DNA from: an uncultured bacterium
GTDB taxonomy: Bacteria; Nitrospirota; Thermodesulfovibrionia; Thermodesulfovibrionales; Thermodesulfovibrionaceae
Reading direction: 5' to 3'
Assembly (NCBI GenBank): GCA_937924475.1
Contig: CALDSV010000015.1
Location: forward strand, 1-40,277
DNA: 40,277 nucleotides
Part shown: positions 6,496 through 15,509 of the stretch, in pieces
How the letters are laid out: each line of letters opens with the position of its first letter
How positions within the stretch are numbered: position 1 is the first letter of the stretch
Program-made: the position numbers and the translations under genes
The notes under the pieces: generated by a model
The model's input: only the letters and a program-made list of their open reading frames with translations
Databases searched by the model: none
What the model was told of the DNA's origin: nothing

Positions 6496-8219
6496 ATGAA
6501 AACTTAAATAAATTAAAAAATTACTACAATAATGAAAAAGAAAATCTTTTAAGTTTGACTAAGGATTGGGCTGCTTGGACAGATGCTTGGCTTTACATGC
6601 AGGATAGGAATCCTCAATTTATTAAAAATAATCTTACTAAAGAAGCATTTATAAATAATGAGGTTATTCTCATTGCCTATTTTGACACAAAAAGCCGCTT
6701 AAAATCTGGATTCGAATATAATATGGATTTGGACAAACTTCAGAAAGTAGATGAAAAATTTTGGCTACCGCTCCTTAAAAAATACTTATCCCTAAAAAAG
6801 GAGAGTAATTTAAAAAAAGAAGGCATAACAGTAATTGGCTTTAGAGATAAAAATCCAATTTTAATCTCCATCCATCCTGTTTTAAAAAGTGATTTCTCAG
6901 GAAAGATCTCAGGATATCTGATAATGTCTCGGTTAATTACTGAAAATAAATTGGGATTATTAAAAGAAATATTCGGTTTTTCCAGAATAAGATTTGAAAA
7001 GCTTAATACCATTAATGAAGAATCCTCAGAAAGAATTAAAGTCCTGCAAAGAGGCAATTATTATGAAGCTACTGTTGAGATTGATAATCAAAGTTTAACC
7101 GATAATGTATTTATTAAATTGGAAAGGGAGAGAAAATTAACAAATATCATTCAAAAATATGTTTTTGGAATAAGTGGATTATTTATAATAAGCGTCCTAT
7201 TTTTCGGCATAGTTTTTTATTTGTGGTTAAACAAATATGTAATAATTAGAATCAAAGCTTTGATAAAAAATTTAGAAGAGATTAAATTTGGGCAAAGAGA
7301 TACTCTACCAATAAAGGATAATGATGAATTAGGTTATCTAAGCTATGAAATAAATACTTATATATTAACTATAAAGCAACAAATCAATGAAATAGAAACA
7401 AATCGTAAACTTTACGGAAAAATAGCGGAAGAAGCTGAGTCAATCATAGTCGTATTTGATAATGAAGGGCGTGTAATTTTTGCTAATACATTGGCAAAGA
7501 GAGTATTTAATTTAGAAGAAAAAAAAGAATCAGAAGATTTATTCCGTATTTTTTCTGAATTAACAATAATTAGAAAAGGTGAAAAAATCTTTTTACCAGA
7601 ATTTAAACTTAAAGATGGCACTTTCATTAGTCTTTGGCTGGTACCAATTGAAGACTTTGGAAAAATACTTCTCATAGGTTATGACATAAGTCATTTTAAG
7701 GAAGAGAGAGAAAAATTATTGGAAAAGGCCATGAAAGACAAGTTAACTAAACTTTACAATAGAAATTATTTAGAAATATACCTTGGAAAAATCCTCAATG
7801 AGATAAAGAAAGGTTATACTTATTGTCTTATTTTCATTGATCTTGACGATCTGAAAAAAATAAATGATAAATATGGTCATTTAATTGGCGATAAGGTAAT
7901 TGAACAAGTAGGGATTACAATCCTTAAAAGTATAAGAAACAAAGATATTGCAGCACGATGGGGAGGTGATGAATTTGTTTTAATAGTAAAGGGAGATTTA
8001 GATATTACAAAAAAAATAGTCGAAAGAATTCAAAAAAACCTCCAGGAGATAGAGATTAATCTTTCCTCAGAGACAATCAAACCTACTTTAAGTATTGGAA
8101 TTACAATGATTGATCCTTCAAAAGATATGGAAACTTTAATAAGAGAGGCTGATAAAGCAGCTTATGAGGCAAAAAAAGCTGGTAAGAATAGAATAAAGAT
8201 ATTTGATGCTGCCGAATAG
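6492..8219 (+). CDS. Sensor diguanylate cyclase (CHASE4-like, HAMP, PAS, GGDEF)
   Basis: Makes cyclic di-GMP from two GTP. Residues 1-210 resemble a CHASE4-type extracytoplasmic sensor (SLTKDWAAWTDAWLYM). A membrane helix follows at about 222-247 (YVFGISGLFIISVLFFGIVF), a HAMP linker, a PAS domain at about 305-405 (EEAESIIVVFDNEGRVIFAN) and a GGDEF domain at about 415-575. The active-site motif WGGDEF is intact, and the inhibitory I-site RNKD stands in the usual RxxD position before it, so product feedback is expected. Catalytic metal-site IFIDLDDLKKIND is also intact. The frame starts at a TTG without Shine-Dalgarno. The first membrane helix lies in another frame (6370-6495), so the protein as written would have an unanchored N-terminus. 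The ligand is unknown. Confidence 0.88.
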   Translation: MNENLNKLKNYYNNEKENLLSLTKDWAAWTDAWLYMQDRNPQFIKNNLTKEAFINNEVILIAYFDTKSRLKSGFEYNMDLDKLQKVDEKFWLPLLKKYLSLKKESNLKKEGITVIGFRDKNPILISIHPVLKSDFSGKISGYLIMSRLITENKLGLLKEIFGFSRIRFEKLNTINEESSERIKVLQRGNYYEATVEIDNQSLTDNVFIKLERERKLTNIIQKYVFGISGLFIISVLFFGIVFYLWLNKYVIIRIKALIKNLEEIKFGQRDTLPIKDNDELGYLSYEINTYILTIKQQINEIETNRKLYGKIAEEAESIIVVFDNEGRVIFANTLAKRVFNLEEKKESEDLFRIFSELTIIRKGEKIFLPEFKLKDGTFISLWLVPIEDFGKILLIGYDISHFKEEREKLLEKAMKDKLTKLYNRNYLEIYLGKILNEIKKGYTYCLIFIDLDDLKKINDKYGHLIGDKVIEQVGITILKSIRNKDIAARWGGDEFVLIVKGDLDITKKIVERIQKNLQEIEINLSSETIKPTLSIGITMIDPSKDMETLIREADKAAYEAKKAGKNRIKIFDAAE

Positions 8220-8224
8220 AAGAA

Positions 8225-8261
8225 CTTTTTGAAAAACTTATCTTTTTAGATTTTTCAAAAA
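8225..8261. terminator. AT-rich inverted repeat between convergent genes
   Basis: CTTTTTGAAAAA (8225-8236) and TTTTTCAAAAA (8251-8261) can pair around a 14-nt loop. It lies between the cyclase stop and the end of the ABC permease gene, with T- and A-runs on both sides. It may be a weak two-way terminator; it is short of G and C, so confidence is low. Confidence 0.35.
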
Positions 8262-9038
8262 AAAGGAAAATATGAAAATCCCAATAAGCACCACAGAGAT
8301 TGAGGCGCCCAAAGGTATACCAGAGTAATAAGAAAGAAAAATTCCGCAATAGGACGAAAAAACCGAATAAATTATCGAAAGCCTTGCAGTTCCTTTTAGA
8401 CTTTTAGTTAATTGCATCGCACTTAAAGGAGGAATGATCATTAAAGAGCCTATTAAAAAAGCTCCCATTGTTTTTATTGAGATTGATATAGTCAATGCTA
8501 CTGTGATAGCAAATATTGTTTTAACTAAAGCTACATCAATACCTGATGCATGAGCAATATCTTCATCAATACATACGTTTAGCATTTTCCTGAAATATCT
8601 GATTAAAAAGATACTACAAAAAACAGTGCCAATAAAAATGAGATAAAAATCTTCCTCACTTACAGTGCTAAGGCTCCCAAAGAGTATACTTATTACAGAA
8701 CTTGTTTTTCCTGAAAAGGTTATAAATACTACTGATAAAGCTACTCCAGAATAGAGAAAGAAGGACAGAGAGCCTTCAGCAGGAAGTTTTCCTTTCATGC
8801 GAAGTTGTTCAACGCATAAAGCTACAAGTATGCTTAAGATTATTAATAGCCATAGAGCATTAAACTGAAAAAATACACTTATAGCTAATGCTAAAAAACC
8901 TACATGGGCAAGGGTGTCAGCAAAAAAAGCATACCTTCTAAAGAGTAAAAAAATACCAATTAATGGAGCGATGGGAGCAATTAGGCTCACCACTAAAAAA
9001 ACCCTCTTTATAACATCTAACTCAAAAATTTCCATCAT
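8238..9038 (-). CDS. znuB: Metal ABC transporter permease (ABC-3 / ZnuB family)
   Basis: Integral membrane protein of 266 residues with about eight hydrophobic helices, matching the ABC-3 family that imports zinc or manganese (ZnuB, MntB, TroC). Family text includes RRYAFFADTLAHVGFLALAI near the N-terminus, GSLSTVSEEDFYLI, and IKTMGAFLIGSLMIIPPLSA in the later part. The start ATG overlaps the end of the ATPase gene by 4 nt (ATGA), which indicates translational coupling. It is the last gene of the run that begins at hrcA. Zinc rather than manganese or iron is inferred only from the general family. Confidence 0.88.
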   Translation of the reverse strand: MMEIFELDVIKRVFLVVSLIAPIAPLIGIFLLFRRYAFFADTLAHVGFLALAISVFFQFNALWLLIILSILVALCVEQLRMKGKLPAEGSLSFFLYSGVALSVVFITFSGKTSSVISILFGSLSTVSEEDFYLIFIGTVFCSIFLIRYFRKMLNVCIDEDIAHASGIDVALVKTIFAITVALTISISIKTMGAFLIGSLMIIPPLSAMQLTKSLKGTARLSIIYSVFSSYCGIFLSYYSGIPLGASISVVLIGIFIFSFFLKNLKR

Positions 9039-9784
9039 ACCATAGGATGAAAAACATTATGTTCTGGATAGAGAAGCTTCATATATTCCTCTTTTAAAAT
9101 TCTTTGTGGTTCACCCAGACATACCACTTTTCTGTTCAAACATAGTATACATTTAGATTCGTGAGCAAAAGTCGCAATATCATGGGTTACAACTAAAAGA
9201 GATATTCCATATTCACTATTGAGTCTCTCTAAAATTTCTAAGAGTTCATCTCTTGCTTGAGGATCTATTCCTGTGGTAGGCTCGTCTAAAAGCAATATTT
9301 TAGGTTTTGCTATAAGAGCTCTTGCTAAAAAAGCCTTTTGACGCTCGCCTCCAGATAGTTCCCTCAAAGACTTTTTCCTTAGAGGGTATATATTAAATAA
9401 ATCCAAAGCCCACTTTACTGTATCTTCGGAAGGACTAAAAATGCCACTTCTTATCAATTCTTCAATAGTAATGGGCATCTCAAAAAGACTTTGAGAAATT
9501 CTTTGAGGAAGATAACCTATAGGTTGCTTTTTAAGATACTCTTCTGGAGAGAGTCCTTTAATTTTTATTTCTCCAACTGTGGGTTTTAGAATGCCAAGAA
9601 TTAGTTTAAGTAAAGTTGTTTTACCAGCACCATTAGGTCCAATTATTCCTAAATAGCAACCTTCCTTTATCTCAAAATGTATGTCTTCAAGAATTGTAAT
9701 ACCATCAGTACTGTAGGTTACATTCCATAAGGATATTAAGGTTTTTCTATTTAGATCTAAGAGTTTAAGATTTTCATTTTTCAT
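9035..9784 (-). CDS. znuC: Metal ABC transporter ATP-binding protein (ZnuC family)
   Basis: Cytosolic ABC ATPase of 249 residues that powers the permease at 8238-9038. Walker A GPNGAGKTTLLK (about residues 50-61), Q-loop YLPQR, signature LSGGERQKAFLARAL, Walker B ILLLDEPTTGID and the switch histidine in VVTHD are all present. The C-terminal NVFHP is common in zinc/manganese uptake ATPases. ATG 9784 overlaps the end of the substrate-binding protein gene by 11 nt. Metal specificity cannot be decided from this subunit. Confidence 0.92.
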   Translation of the reverse strand: MKNENLKLLDLNRKTLISLWNVTYSTDGITILEDIHFEIKEGCYLGIIGPNGAGKTTLLKLILGILKPTVGEIKIKGLSPEEYLKKQPIGYLPQRISQSLFEMPITIEELIRSGIFSPSEDTVKWALDLFNIYPLRKKSLRELSGGERQKAFLARALIAKPKILLLDEPTTGIDPQARDELLEILERLNSEYGISLLVVTHDIATFAHESKCILCLNRKVVCLGEPQRILKEEYMKLLYPEHNVFHPMV

Positions 9785-10700
9785 TATTTCCTTTACATTT
9801 TAAGGCTTTACTTAGAGATTGTAAGTTCTCTTCCATGACTGAAAGGTATTCTTTTTCATTTTTATTATGATAAGTATTAAAAATCAATGGTTCTAAATTT
9901 ACCTCTGCCCTTAATGTTTGTGTAATCTTTTCACCCTCAGGTTCTGTAAGGATGTATTCAATTTTATTTTTCTTTACAAAATCTTTCAAAAATTTAATTC
10001 TCTTTGGTGAAGGTTCCTCTTCTGGTTCATGAACAATAAAATGAGTATTGATGTTATAACGTGAGGCTAAGTAATTTAGAAACTCATGACTTGATATGAC
10101 ATCTCTTAAAGTACAGTTGATGAGTTTTTCTCTGTACTTTTTATCTAAATTCTCTAATTTTTCCTTATACAGCAAGTAGTTTTTCTCCACTAAATTTTTT
10201 TCCTCAGGCTTTAATGCAATAATTTCATCTTTAATAAGTTTTATTATCTCCCTGGTCATGACAGGATCTAACCAAACATGTGGATCTAATTCCTTTGAGG
10301 CTTTATACGGACTCATGGGTAAAAAGTCTTGAAGTCTCAAAACCTTAACTCCCTTTTGCAACAATTCATCTTTTATTTTGTCTATCCATCTGTCCACATC
10401 TGTATCTCCCAAATATATAACTAAATTTGCCTTGTATAATTTCTGAATATCTTTAAGTGATGGTTCAAAATTATGTGGATCAACTCCTTTGGTTATTAAA
10501 CTTTCAATCTCTCCATGAGGTATAAGTTGCTTAGTCAAATTCTCAAATACAAAAAGGCTTGTGTAAATTTTTATGGGTTGGGTAATTTTTTCTTCTCTGG
10601 GCTTTTCTCTTGTACAGGCAAAGGAAATAAGGCACAAAAAAATCAAAATAATTGAAAAAATTGACAATTTACTTGTCTTTAAGGGATTACAATTAGACAT
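9774..10700 (-). CDS. znuA: Metal-binding lipoprotein of the ABC transporter (ZnuA family)
   Basis: Cluster A-I substrate-binding protein of 308 residues that captures metal outside the inner membrane. The N-terminus (LSIFSIILIFLCLISFAC) is a lipoprotein signal with probable lipobox SFAC, so Cys29 should be lipidated. Candidate metal ligands lie in DPHNFEPSLKDI, DPHVWLDPV, and ISSHEFLNYLASRY, with a late acidic ligand region near EPEGEKI. The histidine-rich loop seen in many ZnuA proteins is absent, leaving zinc or manganese open. A GAGGAGGA Shine-Dalgarno starts directly at the dnaJ stop codon and lies about 8 nt before the ATG, and the intergenic gap is only 13 nt, so it is most likely co-transcribed with hrcA-grpE-dnaK-dnaJ. 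Confidence 0.88.
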   Translation of the reverse strand: MSNCNPLKTSKLSIFSIILIFLCLISFACTREKPREEKITQPIKIYTSLFVFENLTKQLIPHGEIESLITKGVDPHNFEPSLKDIQKLYKANLVIYLGDTDVDRWIDKIKDELLQKGVKVLRLQDFLPMSPYKASKELDPHVWLDPVMTREIIKLIKDEIIALKPEEKNLVEKNYLLYKEKLENLDKKYREKLINCTLRDVISSHEFLNYLASRYNINTHFIVHEPEEEPSPKRIKFLKDFVKKNKIEYILTEPEGEKITQTLRAEVNLEPLIFNTYHNKNEKEYLSVMEENLQSLSKALKCKGNNEK

Positions 10701-10713
10701 AGAGAATTCCTCC

Positions 10714-11814
10714 TCAAGAAGAAAAAATATTTTTCAATTTTTCCTTAAAACCTTTTGTGTTTTTCTTTATGTCCTCTCCTGATACTTTAGCAAACTCTTC
10801 TAAAAGCTCTCTTTGCCTTTGGTTTAGTTTTTTTGGGACATCTATATAAACAGTGACAATTTCATCTCCTCTTTGATTACTCCCTACTCGAGGTAAACCT
10901 TTACCCTTAATCCTAAAGGTTTTTCCTGAAGGTGTTCCTGCAGGTATGTGAATCTTTTCTACTCCTTCAAGGGTAGGCACTTCAATATCACCACCAAACA
11001 CAGCTTTTACAAAAGATATGGGAACAGAACAATAAAGATTAATCCCCTCTCTCCTGAAAATTTCATGTTCTTTTACTTCCACATATATATAAAGATCACC
11101 TCTGGGGCCTCCAAACTCTCCAAGTTCACCACCTCCACTCACTTTAAGCCTTGTTCCTGAATCAACGCCAGGTGGTATCTTTACATTAATAGTTTGCTCT
11201 AAGCGAACTTTACCCCTTCCTGAACACTCTGGACAGGGATCTTTAATGATTTGCCCTTTACCACCACATTTATTGCAAGTTTTGGAAACAGAGAAAAAAC
11301 CCTGATTAAACTTTATATAGCCAGTACCACCACAGGCATTACAAGTAACAGGAGAAGTACCTGGTTTTATTCCAGAACCTTTACAGTTAAAACACTCTTC
11401 CCACCGATGGTATTTTATTTCTTTTTCAACACCAAAGGCAGCTTCTTCTAAAGTAATCGTAAGATCATATCTTAGATCTGCTCCTTTTACAGGTCTTTGC
11501 TTTCTAAAGCCAAAACTTCCAAAGAAACCTTCAAAGATATCCTCAAAGATATCAGTAAAGGTTGTATGAGTCTCAAAACCAAAACCATTGCCAATGGGTC
11601 CTTCTGCAGTGCCATATCTGTCATAATTTGCCTTTTTTATTGGATCGCTAAGACAGGAATAGGCTTCGTTGATTTCCTTAAATTTTTCTTCTGCTTCTTT
11701 ATTGCCAGGATTTAAATCAGGATGATATTTTCTTGCAAGGCGCCGGAACGCTCTTTTTATCTCTTCTTGAGAGGCGTCCCGGCTTACACCTAAAATACTA
11801 TAATAATCTTTCAT
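10714..11814 (-). CDS. dnaJ: Chaperone protein DnaJ of the HrcA operon
   Basis: Type I Hsp40 of 366 residues, partner of DnaK. The J domain (1-70) carries KYHPDLNPG with HPD, then a Gly/Phe linker ([12 protein letters not shown]), a zinc domain with [24 protein letters not shown] and CPECSGRG, and the two C-terminal beta domains ending in a charged tail. The ATG overlaps the dnaK stop by ATGA, so translation is coupled. It is a paralogue of the gene at 2456-3523; the two share a very similar J domain but differ in linker and C-terminus. Each monomer binds two zinc ions, of interest because a metal importer follows in the same operon. Confidence 0.96.
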   Translation of the reverse strand: MKDYYSILGVSRDASQEEIKRAFRRLARKYHPDLNPGNKEAEEKFKEINEAYSCLSDPIKKANYDRYGTAEGPIGNGFGFETHTTFTDIFEDIFEGFFGSFGFRKQRPVKGADLRYDLTITLEEAAFGVEKEIKYHRWEECFNCKGSGIKPGTSPVTCNACGGTGYIKFNQGFFSVSKTCNKCGGKGQIIKDPCPECSGRGKVRLEQTINVKIPPGVDSGTRLKVSGGGELGEFGGPRGDLYIYVEVKEHEIFRREGINLYCSVPISFVKAVFGGDIEVPTLEGVEKIHIPAGTPSGKTFRIKGKGLPRVGSNQRGDEIVTVYIDVPKKLNQRQRELLEEFAKVSGEDIKKNTKGFKEKLKNIFSS

Positions 11815-13712
11815 TTGTTTTCCTTATCTTCTACTTCAGCTTCTATTACATCCTCCTCTTTTTTTGACTGCTGTTGGGCTCCCCCTTGACTCCCTGCTGA
11901 GCCTGCTGCCTTCCTGTAAAGCTCTTCTGCTATTAGGTGAGATACTTTCGCAAGCTCCTCCACTGCAGATTTTATCTCATTTATATCATTACTTGTATCT
12001 TTTACTCTCCTACATTTTTCAATAGCTTCTTCAATTCTCTTTTTCTCATCCTCTGGTACTTTATCTCCCAAATCTCTTAAAGTTTTTTCAACAGTGTATA
12101 TCATATTATCGGCATCATTTCTTGCTTCAGCAAGTTGTTTTTTACGCCTATCCTCCTCAGCATGAGCTTCTGCCTCTCTTATCATTTTCTTTATCTCCTC
12201 CTCAGTCAATCCACTGGAGGCGGTTATCCTTATTGATTGCTCCTTTCCTGTTGCCAGATCCTTTGCTGAAACATGTAAAATACCGTTGGCATCAATGTCA
12301 AAAGTAACTTCAATTTGAGGAATACCTCTTGGTGCAGGTGGAATTCCTACGAGTTCAAATACCCCAAGAAGTTTATTATCTGCTGCCATCTCTCTTTCAC
12401 CCTGATAGACCTTAATGGTTACTGCTGTTTGGTTATCTGCAGCCGTTGTAAATATCTGAGATTTCTTTGTAGGAATAGTGGTATTTCTCTCAATTATTTT
12501 TGTAAATACTCCACCCAAAGTTTCGATACCCAAAGACAAAGGAGTAACATCAAGAAGAAGCACTTCCTTAACTTCACCCTTAAGTATAGCTGCCTGAATT
12601 GCCGCACCAACTGCTACCACTTCATCGGGATTGACGCCTTTATGGGGTTCCTTCCCAAAGTATTCCTGAACAACCTTCTGAACCTTTGGAGTACGAGTTT
12701 GCCCCCCCACAAGTATGACCTCATCTATTTGAGAAGTAGATAGTCCTGCATCAGCCAGTGCCTTTTTACAAGGTTCAAGACTTCTTTGAATTAGATCATC
12801 CACAAGCTGTTCCAGTTTCGCACGGCTTAGTTTCATAAGTAGATGCTTTGGACCTGAAGCATCTGCAGTTATAAAAGGTAAGTTAATCTCTGTTTCCATA
12901 GCAGAACTAAGCTCTATTTTAGCTCTTTCTGCAGCCTCTTTAAGCCTTTGCAATGCCATTCTATCTTTACGGAGATCTATTCCCTCTTGCTTTTTGAATT
13001 CCTCAATGAGCCAATCCATAATTCTTATATCAAAATCATCTCCTCCAAGATAAGTATCACCGTTAGTTGCCTTTACTTCTATAACTCCTTCTCCTATTTC
13101 AAGAATAGAAATATCAAACGTACCTCCACCAAGGTCATAAACTGCTATTTTTTCTTCCTTTTTCTTGTCAAGCCCGTAGGCAAGAGCTGCTGCTGTTGGC
13201 TCATTAATAATTCTTAAAACATTTAAGCCTGCTATTCTTCCAGCATCCTTAGTTGCTTGACGCTGACTGTCATCAAAATAAGCAGGTACGGTGATGACAG
13301 CTTCTGTTACAGGCTCTCCTAAATAATCTTCAGCAGCCTGTTTAAGTTTCTGCAGAATCATGGCAGAAATCTCAGGTGGAGAATATCTCTTACCTTGAAT
13401 CTCTACATGAGCATCACCATTTGGTGCCTCCACAATTTTATAGGGAAGTCTCTTTTTTGCTTCCTGAACTTCAGGAGAATTATATTTTCTTCCCATCAGT
13501 CGCTTTATTGAAAAGATAGTATTTTCAGGATTTGTTATTGCCTGTCTTTTTGCAACTTGTCCAACAAGTCTCTCTCCTTTATCAGTAAAAGCCACTACAG
13601 AAGGAGTGGTCCTCTGCCCTTCCTGATTAGGAATTACAACAGGTTCACCCCCCACAACAACAGCCACTACTGAATTAGTAGTCCCCAGGTCTATTCCTAT
13701 TGCTTTTCCCAT
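11811..13712 (-). CDS. dnaK: Chaperone protein DnaK (Hsp70)
   Basis: Cytosolic Hsp70 of 633 residues. The N-terminal ATPase domain shows [13 protein letters not shown] (phosphate 1), the phosphate 2 motif [13 protein letters not shown], and [14 protein letters not shown] (adenosine). The linker [15 protein letters not shown] leads to the substrate-binding domain and an acidic helical lid ending [15 protein letters not shown], similar to the DnaK DVVDAEF-type tail. Length is typical. AGGAGG precedes the ATG by about 7 nt. It sits third in hrcA-grpE-dnaK-dnaJ and should be induced when HrcA leaves the CIRCE site at 15387-15413. Confidence 0.98.
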   Translation of the reverse strand: MGKAIGIDLGTTNSVVAVVVGGEPVVIPNQEGQRTTPSVVAFTDKGERLVGQVAKRQAITNPENTIFSIKRLMGRKYNSPEVQEAKKRLPYKIVEAPNGDAHVEIQGKRYSPPEISAMILQKLKQAAEDYLGEPVTEAVITVPAYFDDSQRQATKDAGRIAGLNVLRIINEPTAAALAYGLDKKKEEKIAVYDLGGGTFDISILEIGEGVIEVKATNGDTYLGGDDFDIRIMDWLIEEFKKQEGIDLRKDRMALQRLKEAAERAKIELSSAMETEINLPFITADASGPKHLLMKLSRAKLEQLVDDLIQRSLEPCKKALADAGLSTSQIDEVILVGGQTRTPKVQKVVQEYFGKEPHKGVNPDEVVAVGAAIQAAILKGEVKEVLLLDVTPLSLGIETLGGVFTKIIERNTTIPTKKSQIFTTAADNQTAVTIKVYQGEREMAADNKLLGVFELVGIPPAPRGIPQIEVTFDIDANGILHVSAKDLATGKEQSIRITASSGLTEEEIKKMIREAEAHAEEDRRKKQLAEARNDADNMIYTVEKTLRDLGDKVPEDEKKRIEEAIEKCRRVKDTSNDINEIKSAVEELAKVSHLIAEELYRKAAGSAGSQGGAQQQSKKEEDVIEAEVEDKENK

Positions 13713-13735
13713 AGTTAACCTCCTATTATTAGTCT

Positions 13736-14329
13736 TTATACACCCGATGGGTGTGTCTCGGGATTGCCCTCTGATGAGGGTTTTGGTTTCTTAGCTACTG
13801 CTACAAGACTCTCTCTTAAGAGTTTATCCTTATAAAAATATCCTTTACGAAGTTCTTCTACAACAGTATTCTCTTCTGTATCCTCTCTTTCCACAGTAGT
13901 TACAGCATGGTGTACTTCGGGGTTAAAAGCCTGTCCCAAGGAAGGAACAGGTTTTACCCCATATTTCTCAAGAATTCTTAAGAATTCTTTTAATGTGTTC
14001 TCTACTCCTTTTTTCATGCTATCAATCCATTTGGAACTTTCATCACCTGCAGCATGTTTTATTGCTAACTCAAAGTTATCTATTATTGGTAATAAATCTC
14101 TAATGAGCTTTTCATTAGCATAATTTATCAATTCTTCTCTTTCTTTCTGCAACATTCTTTTATATTTTTCAAAATCTGCATAGAGGCGAAGATACTTTTC
14201 TTTTTGTTCATTAATTTCTTTTTGAAGAGTTTCGACTATATCTCTTGGTTTGTCCTCTAAGGCTGCACCTTCATATTTTAACTCTTCTGTTTCAGCATTT
14301 TCATTTAATTGCTTTTTTATGTCTTCCAT
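13736..14329 (-). CDS. grpE: Nucleotide exchange factor GrpE
   Basis: DnaK nucleotide exchange factor of 197 residues. An N-terminal acidic, coiled-coil-forming segment (to about residue 85) includes [19 protein letters not shown], followed by [19 protein letters not shown] and the C-terminal beta domain with [19 protein letters not shown] and [18 protein letters not shown], both family hallmarks. It begins 9 nt after hrcA and ends 23 nt before dnaK. Its last codons form a GC-rich hairpin (13740-13754). Confidence 0.96.
   Translation of the reverse strand: MEDIKKQLNENAETEELKYEGAALEDKPRDIVETLQKEINEQKEKYLRLYADFEKYKRMLQKEREELINYANEKLIRDLLPIIDNFELAIKHAAGDESSKWIDSMKKGVENTLKEFLRILEKYGVKPVPSLGQAFNPEVHHAVTTVEREDTEENTVVEELRKGYFYKDKLLRESLVAVAKKPKPSSEGNPETHPSGV
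13740..13754 (-). other. GC-rich mini-hairpin at the grpE-dnaK junction
   Basis: ACACCC and GGGTGT pair as a 6-bp stem around a 3-nt loop, within the last codons of grpE and ahead of the dnaK ribosome binding site. No T-run follows, so it is not a terminator. It could protect or mark an mRNA processing point; it may also be chance. Confidence 0.35.
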
Positions 14330-14338
14330 TAATTCCTC

Positions 14339-15385
14339 CTACTCTGATAAAGTGTTAGTTAAAGACTTTGCAAAAGCATTCACAAACATTATAGCTCTCT
14401 CATAATTCATCCTCTTTGGACCCACAAGAGCAATTATCCCTAAAGATTTTCCTCTCTCTTTATATGGTGAAGCAATGACACTGAGATTTCTTAGTTCCTC
14501 AAAAGGATTTTCCTCTCCTATTATAATCTTTATTTCCTCATCATCAGATATGTTTTCAAATAATTTAATTAAGAGATGCCTGTTTTGTATAGTTTTAGCT
14601 ATCTGTCTTAACTTCTCTACATCACAAAAATCAGGCAGATACATAAGATTATAAAGTCCTGATATGTAAAGATCTTCTCTTGAGAAATAAAGAGCTTGTT
14701 GACAAATTTTTAGAATTTTTGAGATTATTTTATCCCAATAGATCTTCTCCTTTTTTAATCTTCTTAATAAGTCTTCTCTAATCTCATCAAAAGCTTTACC
14801 ATGATAATTAGAATTAACAAAATCAGCAAGACTGTTTAGTTCATGCTGAGTTATTTCAGGAATAGCTCTAATAATCTTATTTTTTACAATTCCCTTATCA
14901 TTAACAACAATAGCAATTACTGAATCCTCCCTAAATTTTATGAAATCTATCCTATGAAGAGCTGTCTTATCCGTTTCAGGCAAAAGAGCAAGTCCCAAGT
15001 ACTTTGTTGCCTGAGATAAATTTTGAGTGGTTTCAAGGAAAAGGGAATTCATATTATTCCTTAATTTTCTAAGTTTTTTTGTTAAATTTTCTATAATTTT
15101 TTTAACTTCAGCTGAGCGAAATTTTAAAACTTCCTCAAATATGTAATCTACATAAAATCTATAAGCTAAATCTGTAGGTACTCTTCCCGCGGATGTATGA
15201 GGTTGAAAAAGAAAACCTTCATCTTCTAAATCTGACATTATATTTCTTATGGTTGCAGAGCAGACATCAAAGCCATACTTTTTCATTATGTATCTTGAAC
15301 CAACAGGCTCTGGTTTTTCAATGTAAGACTCTACAACTGCCCACAATACTCTCTTTGCTCTTTCATCAAGAATTATATTTTTCAT
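14339..15385 (-). CDS. hrcA: Heat-inducible transcription repressor HrcA
   Basis: Dimeric repressor of 348 residues that binds CIRCE and needs GroEL for activity in characterised bacteria. The N-terminal winged helix contains RAKRVLWAVVESYIEKPEPV and GFDVCSATIRNIMSDLEDEG, then FLFQPHTSAGRVPTDLAYRF, the most conserved HrcA stretch. The C-terminal part has the GAF-like fold region with IIIGEENPFEELRNLSVIAS and GIIALVGPKRMNYERAI. The AAGGAG Shine-Dalgarno is inside the CIRCE element, 7 nt from the ATG. It heads the operon and is therefore autoregulated. Confidence 0.96.
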   Translation of the reverse strand: MKNIILDERAKRVLWAVVESYIEKPEPVGSRYIMKKYGFDVCSATIRNIMSDLEDEGFLFQPHTSAGRVPTDLAYRFYVDYIFEEVLKFRSAEVKKIIENLTKKLRKLRNNMNSLFLETTQNLSQATKYLGLALLPETDKTALHRIDFIKFREDSVIAIVVNDKGIVKNKIIRAIPEITQHELNSLADFVNSNYHGKAFDEIREDLLRRLKKEKIYWDKIISKILKICQQALYFSREDLYISGLYNLMYLPDFCDVEKLRQIAKTIQNRHLLIKLFENISDDEEIKIIIGEENPFEELRNLSVIASPYKERGKSLGIIALVGPKRMNYERAIMFVNAFAKSLTNTLSE

Positions 15386-15386
15386 T

Positions 15387-15413
15387 TTAGCACTCCTTAT
15401 TTTAAAGTGCTAA
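15387..15413 (-). promoter_or_regulatory. CIRCE operator of the hrcA operon
   Basis: On the plus strand TTAGCACTC-N9-AAGTGCTAA, matching the CIRCE consensus TTAGCACTC-N9-GAGTGCTAA at 17 of 18 arm positions. It ends 2 nt before the hrcA ATG and contains the AAGGAG Shine-Dalgarno of hrcA in its minus-strand form, so it could act both as DNA operator and as an mRNA hairpin covering the ribosome binding site. Confidence 0.95.
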
Positions 15414-15419
15414 CATTTA

Positions 15420-15449
15420 AAATTAGCATGAATTTTTAGAAAATGTCAA
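15420..15449 (-). promoter_or_regulatory. Likely promoter of hrcA-grpE-dnaK-dnaJ
   Basis: On the minus strand a perfect TTGACA (15449-15444) is followed 18 nt later by TAATTT (15425-15420), a weak -10. The predicted start falls at the upstream edge of CIRCE, the usual arrangement. A TATAAT at 15457-15452 is an alternative -10 but has no good -35. Confidence 0.5.
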
Positions 15450-15473
15450 ATATTATACATTTTTTTCTCTAAA

Positions 15474-15503
15474 TTGCTCTAAACAGTATGAATTTGATAT
15501 TAT
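15474..15503 (+). promoter_or_regulatory. Promoter of mltG-ispG
   Basis: TTGCTC (15474-15479), 18-nt spacer and TATTAT (15498-15503). The -10 ends 6 nt before the mltG ATG at 15510 and no Shine-Dalgarno is present, suggesting a leaderless mRNA. It is back to back with the hrcA promoter. Confidence 0.5.
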
Positions 15504-15509
15504 TAAAAA

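Noticed and set aside
12315-12743. 142-codon plus-strand frame inside dnaK
   Set aside because: Antisense to conserved DnaK sequence; no ribosome site and cysteine/tyrosine-rich nonsense composition.
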